Source: Tretioscincus oriximinensis (Eukaryota > Chordata > Lepidosauria > Squamata > Gymnophthalmidae). Taken from it: a stretch of 64,000 nt of DNA. Positions 39,101 through 48,100 of the stretch are shown here, one piece after another. The stretch is taken from positions 240,154-304,153 of the forward strand of contig JAJVDF010000045.1 in assembly GCA_022410635.1 (NCBI GenBank). Direction: 5' to 3'. A program made the translations under genes and the position numbers. Every line of letters begins with the position of its first letter. Positions within the stretch are counted from its first letter, which is position 1. The notes beneath the pieces were generated by a model, which had not been told where the DNA came from, did not search any database, and saw only the letters and a list, made by a program, of their open reading frames with translations.

Positions 39101-42100
39101 GATTGAAATAGATTTAAAACAGTAGTGAAATTTTCTGCATGTTCTATCAATCTAGAGAAAGTCCTTCTCTCATATCAGTCTACATACACACATTGATTAT
39201 ACCGCCACTGTGAAGAGCAAAAGTGATGGGACCTTGGAACAACGCCTTCCCAATGGTGGTTCCCAAACTATTGAATATTTTCCCACTAAGATATGTCAAG
39301 CATCATCACATTCAGAAAACCTCCTTACTCTTGCCTATTCTTCTCCTCTTTCAGGCACTGCTGTTGTTTTTAAATACGTCTATTTTCCAGTCTGTTTTTT
39401 ATTGTTGTTGTCTACCCTGAGACCTTTGGCTATGAGACAAGAGAGCGTAAATCCTCATTTCTTGTAATGTTAGATACCAACATCATTGGGCAGAAGGAAC
39501 AAATTTCCCTGGGCTGCCCACTCAAAAGAAACTTCTTCTATTGCAGGAAATAGATACATTTCCAAGGTACCTATTTACTAGTAATTAACATGTACCGGGC
39601 ACACTTGCCAGGCATTATTCTTGTTGAATGTGGGACCACCCACATCTTTAACCCTGAGTTTGCTCTAAATTTGATACATCCTTGGCTAGATGAGGTTTTG
39701 ATACTTAAAAAAAACAGAAAACTGCATTGCAAAAGTGGGAATACCATCCATTCTGGACTAGGGTTACCAAAAAAAGCAGGATAGGGTTCTGTATCTTTAA
39801 TGCATGCATCAAAAAGAAAATTTCAGCAGATGCTGCCAGCATTTTAAACTGCAGCTGTGAAACTGCTTTTTTACAGTCATTAAAGATGTTGTTCTGCTTC
39901 TTTCCCAGCAACAATGTGGAGATGCTATTGCTGTTAAGGTTCACAGACTTCTCATGCAAGGTACCACTGACCTTGCCAGTGACTGACCCAGGCCAATCAG
40001 CCATCACATATCATGTCTGGTGCACAAAGGCAGGGTTGAATAGAATTATTTTTCAAAATAGCTACCGCTGCAGAAACTAATTCTGTCTAGATGAAGCACA
40101 CAAGCAGTCAGTTGATCTAATGAACTGAATATGAAAATTGCCACTGTCTGAATTCCTGATACTTGGTAACCAAATTGTGTGCCCATTAGATCATTTTCAG
40201 CTATCAAAACTGGAGGTTTTATGTATCATCTTATGTCTGCCTTTAATTTGGTCACTCTGGCAACTCTGAAGTGTTGAACTAATTTCATCATATTCTGCCA
40301 CACATTTGAGAACAGGGCTCCATGCCAAGTCTTCGCCATCTGTAATTATTTATTTTCACAGTTTTGTAGCTTTTGGTGACTCTGAAAAATTCCACCTGCA
40401 AATGAGCAATTTGCTACATAGGCAAGGTATCATAAATTGTGTCATGAAATAATTTGCACTGTAATATCATTTGCCTTCCTGCAAAGTTGATGGAATCATT
40501 TTCTTCTCATTTTATTGAAATCCACAAACATTGCTTTTGTATTAACAACCTGATCTTTACTGTAATTCTAAGCTACAGGTAGTGATTTCCCTGCAGACCA
40601 CGAATATCAAAGGCTTCCTAATGGCATAATTGTTGGATTTCTGCCTGGAGCATAGACTTTTAACTGCTAAGCAAACCTTGCTAGACAAAAAAATGACAAA
40701 CCATTACTGGAGAGATCTCTCATTTAACAGCAGAGAATTGGAGGGATGCAGTAGCTGAGTGAAAAGGAAGGAAATATTCCTGCATCTTTAATGGTTCCCC
40801 AGAGGAGAGAATTTAAGCAGGCACTGTCAATCTGCTCTTCTGTATAGTTATTAAAAGCGCACAAACCCAGTTATCTGTAGCTCAACATTAGAGGAGCAAT
40901 GTTACAAGCAAAAAGTAGTTTTTCATTTTTTGATTCAGTACTGTGTCCACATGAATACTTGCTGATTTTCTACGTATTACTAGTGAAAACATAATAACAT
41001 GTCAGATTCCCTTTATACCTTTCTAAACTGTATTTCAACTAAGGCATCCAGATGGAATGAATACCCAGAAGATGGAATTTTAGCAAGTGTTTCCTGTACA
41101 ATGACCTACATGTGCTGAAATTTCTTCTTCAGAATTCAGTTCCATGTCCCAGAATGCTCCACTTCACCATACCAAGCATGTGATTTTTCTGCCAGTTTTA
41201 AGCATGGTCTCTTCCACACTACAGGGTAAAACTCAAAATGGAGTTTAAACCGGCATAACCCAATTCCTGTCCGTTCGTTCATATTACCTTTAAGATCTGT
41301 GCATAGCTGGCAAGAGGAGCTGCATAAAGGAGTGAAAGTTGATACTGCGTATGTCAGCCAGTTTGGATTTTGCAGTCCTGACTGGCCAGCATCTTCTTAT
41401 AGAATCCCAAGCCCTGTGATGGCGTTCCAGATACCAGGGTTAAAGGCAGCTTCCCTTTGGAAGGAGAGATATTTCGTGCTAATGTCACAAAACATCAGCA
41501 ACCTCTTCTTTTGCAAAAAAGGAGCTTTTTCCAGGGGGGACAGCAGAAGGAGTGGATCCGGGGGGGGGGGAGAAATGCGACAATGAAAGATTCATTTCCT
41601 TTTATGCAGAGACATCATGATGGTCCTACAAACCCAATAGGAAAACCTTGTGTGGATTCCACCTGAGAGTAATATGCTTTCAATGTAAAAAGCATGTAAT
41701 ACCATGTTTTTAATTAGCAGTGGCAACATAACCTTGACATTTTAGATTTGATTATGCCAACCTCTGCTTTTTTGCAAAACTGGCATTTTAAGAAGGGAAG
41801 GGAAGGAAGGAAGGAAAGATCACAGTTTATTGTTTGTCTCCCCTGCAAGAAAGCAACAATGTAGGGACAAGGCCTAGAGCGTTGTATCAGTCCTCTGCCT
41901 TCAGCAGCATTGGAATGAATGTCTGCTGAATGTGCTAATAAAAAAAAAAGGCTGAGTATACCCAATATCTCTCCATCCAGGTACTAAAACATAGGCTAGG
42001 AATGGGGAAATGTGAGATGCAAGCAAGGCGCCTCTAATAAAAATCACCTTTAGGACGCATTCATTATCAATCTTATGACCAGGTATTGATAATTTTCTAT

Positions 42101-45100
42101 CCTTTTGCCTTTAAATAGATTAAAAGGAGGTGCGTGACCAGGCCCTTGGTGTGACCTAGGTGTAGCAAACCCTTAGGGATAGAAAGTGCAAAATCCCATT
42201 CTTCCCTTAGGAGCCTTTCTGAATCACTATGCTAGAGCATAGATGGCCTGTATGCTATGGGAGTGTATGCCTACTGCTTTTCCAAGATGAAGATCCAACA
42301 ATAAATTTGTAGCAACTTCTTCCCAGTCAGCATTTAATTGTTTAAAGCATCCCGGTCTTTGGTATATTGTGCAGTCAACTGGGTCTGTTAGTCATAGTTG
42401 TATTTACATGCTATCACTGATGTATGAGATTATATTAAACTGATGTTGTGTCCATGTGTTGGCGGCATGAGTGCTCATATTGGCCTCATCCTAGCTGCAA
42501 GTGTACAGTCTGTGCCAGTGGATAATATCTGGCCAGAATAGCAGTCTCTGGCCCAAATGTAGACACAACTTTCTTTGGGGTGCCTGATGGTCTTCTGCAA
42601 CCTATTCCACAACTAATTCCACAGCTAACTGTACTCAGGAGTCTCTCTTCTGCAAGCCGGTGTGAGCATCCGAGGCTCACCATCAGTATTCTATATAGCC
42701 ACTGAGCAAGCTGTAGTTTTTCTAAACTAGCTTACATTCTACTGGTAATCCCCCTTGTACAAAATCCATACCATGAGTATTAATTTGCATGCATATAGGA
42801 TAGCCTCCGAAATGGACCTCAATTTTGAATTTGTTTTATGTTGCTTTAGCTTATATTCATCATCAGGGATCAATTTGAAAACATACAAAGCACCAATAAA
42901 AATAAAATTCCCTGAGTTATAAAGACTGGGAAAATCACGTCACCAATTAATATATTTCAACCCAATTTAGGTATTTGTTTCATGTTTGAATAATTATCAC
43001 AACCAGATACATTTGAACCCTAGCTATTTTGATTTTTAATATTAACTTACTTAATTGAAGAATGCAAGATTTTTATTTGCATGGTAAAATTGGAGCTTTA
43101 TTTGTTGGGCTGAGGAGGTGGAAGGAGAGAGAACACTGAGTCTACTATCAGCCATATGCTGGTAAGCAATGTCTTTCAGCTAGAAGTCCTGTCTACAAGC
43201 TACTGGTACAGAATAAATTTTCTTGCAGTGAGAAATGTTTATGCTACCCAGCTGATAATAACCTTTAAACTAATTTTTGCTTATTTGGCTGAAATGGAGG
43301 TCTCATTGTTTAAGGTTTGTTTTGGTTTGCTGGTCTGGTGTGGAAGCTCTTTTAGCTCCCAAAGAGTGTTAAAATTCAGTTCTAAGAAAACATCAACACC
43401 ATAGAATAAGAAAGATCCAAATATTAGATGATGGTGGAGATAATGATGTAGATGTGTTGTTGTTATTAGATGATGATGATTAAATAATTACCTTCCACAC
43501 TTTTTAAATTTGTTTTTGCATTTCAAAAGAGCAAGAGTATTTTTCTCCCATAGGACACATAGGCAGAACGTATGAGATTCTGCTCACAAGGCCATTCCTT
43601 GCAGCTTAGTTTTCCTTCTGAAATGTTTATCCAAGAGAATCAGTAGTCAGGTACTCTAATAATAATAACAATAAAAACAATAATAACAATAGCAATAATA
43701 ATAAATTAATAAACATCCCAGTGTGACATCAAACATGATTTGTAGTGCATGTAATTTATTTGAAAAAAGGGTAAAAGATGAAAGGAATTAGAGATAGTGG
43801 AAAATTTGGGGAAATGTAGTTTTTTTCTTGCCTTCTGCTAAACTGCTTAACACCTTTAATAAAGAAAATAGCTTCTTGAAGCTGCTTCAAAGGCCCTTAT
43901 GTGGACAATGTCCTGCAATCTCAAAGGTCATAATGATGGATGAGTAATCTCGCAAGCAGAGCCTGGAGAAGTAATGTGGGGAAAATCAGGCAGCTTCTTA
44001 CAGAAATGCTCCTATGTTAGACAGGAAAAGGGGGGGGGGTTAGTCACTTTGATTTGTTTCAGACATATTGCTAAGAAAGTGCAAGGAAGCGAGAAGAAGC
44101 AAACATCAGAAAAGTGTGATTTCTTACTAAAATCTGTAGCTTTGATCTATGGGTTGGCATCAAACTTTCACATCTCTGTATATACCATGAAAAGAAAACT
44201 GGCATAAAAGTGCTAAATAAAAGCATTACATAAAACCTCTCTTTATCAAAATAGATATTTATGAAAGCTGTTTGTTATCCATATTTTGGAATTTCCAATT
44301 GTCCAGCATGGACAATCAAAGATACAGGATAAATAATAGCGGTTAGCAGATACGTTTTTATTGTTGTTTTTTCTTGTGAACCAAAGGGCCCTTGCTGAGA
44401 TTTCCTTGCACTCTTTTATATTAGTCATTCTGGTTTTATTCAGCTTTTGTCAATATTTCTGGTTCAGTTCCCATATCAAACACATGGGATGTACATATTC
44501 CTAAAAATATCACTCATGATGCCAACTGAGGAAAGCAGCTGCAGAGAAAACAGCAGTGCTTGCAGGTTTCATAATGAGACCAAAACATCAGCACTGGCTG
44601 TGTAGAGGTTCCGAGGAAAAGTCTGGTTTTATGATCCTTATTTCCACAGAGGAGATGCATAATGGATCTTTTGTGGAATAGCAATCAGCAATGAGAAGTT
44701 AGATTCCCAATCTTACATTTGTTTTAATCCATAACTACCAGTCAGTTTTACAAAAAGAAGGCAGGCACAGATGTTTTTGCTCAGAAGCAGATGGTGCAAA
44801 TAAGGTAAGTTAGTAAGATATCAAAACCTGACAAGCCTTTCACTCTCCTTTTGTCAAATAATGCTTGAACATCATCTGGTTACTTTTAATTCCAAATCAG
44901 AGAGTATATTAGAAGTTTCCCTTCTGTATGCTGGTGAGGCTTCCTTTCATGGCCTCAGACCACCCCAGCATGCACAAGGGAAGCTCCTAATATGCTGATC
45001 CAGTATACCAGCCTGTGAACCAAGAACATCTTTGGAAAGAGAGTGTAAAGGCCCCAGTAGATTTCTGTGAAATGCCAAACATCTAAGTAAGTTTCTCTTT

Positions 45101-48100
45101 TAGACAGAACAAACACTATTCCAATTTATTCTTATACCTATTTCCCCCTATTTCCCATTCCATAGTCCAAAGTAAATTAAAATCCCTTGAGTTTTATAGA
45201 TATATAATTTACATTATAAAGAAATAAGATTCTGTTTATCCCAACTTTATTAATCACTTTAATTATTACTTGCTCATGTGGAATGTTCTCTCAGCAGTCA
45301 TAATTAACTACAATAAAATCCATTTGTGCTAAAACCCAGGAGAGAACCATTGAAGTGCCTTGACCTTGTGAATTATAAAGGCAGGACTTCTATTATTTAG
45401 AGGTTCTTATAAGTACGTTTGTCAGAATTTAAAACCAGAGATGAAGTATGACCCTCTACTTCAGTGGTTTCCCAGACAGTCTCCAGAGATTTGTGGCCAA
45501 TAATACACAGTATTTCTGGAACTCTGTATCAGTATCACTGTAAAGGCTGGCAGAAGGAATGTATGTATTATTGTCCAAGAAAATGTGGAGAACCATCATT
45601 TGAAAACTACTGATGTAAATATTGCTGGAATACAAATGTCACTCTTTTGTAGCATCTGATGGGAGGTGAACTTTGCAGCCATTTGGAGCACCATGTTTGC
45701 CAATCTAGTCAACCTGGATTCAAAACCGATTTGATAGCACCCAACATCAGCATTAGCTATTCCTGTTTTTAAGTAATGGAATGTATCAGAAAACACAGAG
45801 TGGTTTTGCTCCTTAGGGGATACATTCATAGCTCAGAATGGATTGCAGCCATAAGCAGAATGACTCATATTTGGCAGTGGAAGAAGATAAAAAGAATAAA
45901 AAGAGTTGCCTTGATATTGCATCATCATCTTTGTTCTTTTTATTCTCGTTTGTGTACACTGAACACAAATGGCAAGTAGAGATTGCAGGCAGAGAACCGA
46001 CAATAGCTATTTTTCTCACCTTCAGATGCTGTTTTATAGTACCAGATTTATATTTTTGCTTGTATTGTTGGCTGCCCTGAGATCTTTGATAGAAGTATAA
46101 AGATTTTTTTTTTTTTTTTTGGGGGGGGGGGGGGGGAGGGGGGATTAGTCTGTTTTCAGTATATATGCTAGTGACTGTTTTTTAAATGAGCAAACACCTG
46201 CCATAAGTCAAGCAGCTGTTTCATCTTCTCTCATTTAGGCTAAAGCAGTACATTAAATCCTACAAGCCTGAAAGCGAAAAAACTGCACTGCCCCATCCCC
46301 TGAAAGTCATTGGCCTCATTGAACACTTGGTTCTTACACTGGGGAAGAGTCATTTGGATTGTTGTGCCCTGGTGACAGGTAAGTAAGTATTCAGGTGTAT
46401 TGGATGCATATGAGAACCTCATCTCCTACTCCAAGGAAATGTTTGTATTTTTTTTAATAATAGATTTTTATTGCCTTTTACATTTCATTACAAATTCCAA
46501 ACATAAATTCCGTTTACAATATTAGTAACCATTCCCTTCCCCCCACCCCCCACCCTCAAAAGGATCATAGACGGGTTCACAATATTAGTCTCTGGTCTAA
46601 TAACATTATACTTGTGTTTAGCAATAGTTTGTTTCTACCACCCTCAATACCGGTTCTTAGTAAGTGGTACCAGTTCAGTATCCATAGGGTCTTAGTCTTT
46701 ATCCCCATCCATCGTAGTCTTTTCTCTCGAAGCATATCTTGAGTCATGAATTCTGAAAGGTACTCGTACCATCTATGTATTGTCCATTGTGCTTTGTCCT
46801 TCCATCCTCGCGCTATGGTTAATTGATATGCCCAAATCATGTTCTTTAATAGGTAGTGTACTTGGGTCGGTATTGTTCGATCTATCATTACCATTACACA
46901 GGGGTTTTCTGATTTTCTAACATTCAGTTCTAAGATCTTAAGGAAATGTTTGTAGTCCTCATAGACTGCACATATTTTATCAAAGTAGAAAAAAAGACAG
47001 TACATTTACCACCATCAAGTTTATAATTTAATAAGAACAAAAACGCATTTGTGTTCACCCCTTCCCATCTCTAAGTAATGTATGCATTGAATTCACGTCA
47101 TCAGAAGAGTGGGTAAGGATTTCAGATTTGTGGGGGAGCCCATGAGAGCACCTTCAGACTAAAGGAGTAAATTAAATTTAGTTCCCCACCAATTCCCATC
47201 CAGGGAATGGGTTGGAGTGAGGAGATGACGCTGCTTGCTTCCCTCTTACTGTGTTGAGGCTGCGAATGCAATCCAGTAACATTGCCACCCCTGATTTTAT
47301 GTCTCTGCTAATTTCCAGTTAAAAGTGAGAGGGAAAAGGGCTACAAAAGGGGAGCACCATTTCCATTCTCCTTTTACTCTCACTTCAGAGCTTCTTACGT
47401 GTAGTTAGCATGTGCTTAGTTTAATCTATACCACTAAAAGGTTTGGGGACTCCTTCTGAAGGACAGCTAGAAGCTCCTTCTCCTAAAATGCTGTCGCACG
47501 TGGCTGGAAAAGAGAAAATTGTTTTTCTGTTTTTCCTTTTTCTTTGCACTGGACAAATCCCTCACTCTATTAACTCTTACCAGTACAGGCCATGGTGCCC
47601 CAGGCTGGTAACAGTATGAGATATGTTTTTTTAAGTGTGCAATTCAGAAAAATTCAGAGAAATAGCTGTGTTCGTCTAGTAGAAAGCCCAGCAAAAGGGC
47701 TAGTAGCACGTAGAGACTAACAGTAGAAAAGTAGGTGCATCTGAAGAAGTAGACGTGTCCACGAAAGCGGAATTCAGAAAAAGAGAGAGGCACAACTAGA
47801 TGTGTATGATGGAAGTATTAGATAATGAAAGTATCATTTGACCTGCAAGAAGCACAAGTGAAATGTTAAGTAGGTTCTGCAGTTAGGTGACCAACATTGA
47901 TGTTGTTATGGAGAGTTGAAAGGAAGGTTTTGCTGTATAGGTCTGTTGTGGTTTGTGAATACTGTTCATGTGAGGAAGAACATTTGTGTGCAGAGGACAT
48001 TAGAAAAGCACCAGTGGTCCAAACCTTTTAGAGATGGAGTAATTTGTGTGGTTGGCTGTTAAGAAATGTGGAAAATGTTCTATTCCAGCTTCTTTGGATA

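Larger units (their letters stand above)
39072..46238 (+). other. NRIP3 intron 3, 7.2 kb
   Basis: Contains a SINE tail (39395-39440), a possible hAT-like element (39762-40268), a (TAA/CAA)-rich microsatellite near 43658-43710, and a T/G homopolymer junction at 46104-46143. Most of 40.3-46.0 kb looks unique. No coding exon seen on either strand. Confidence 0.65.
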
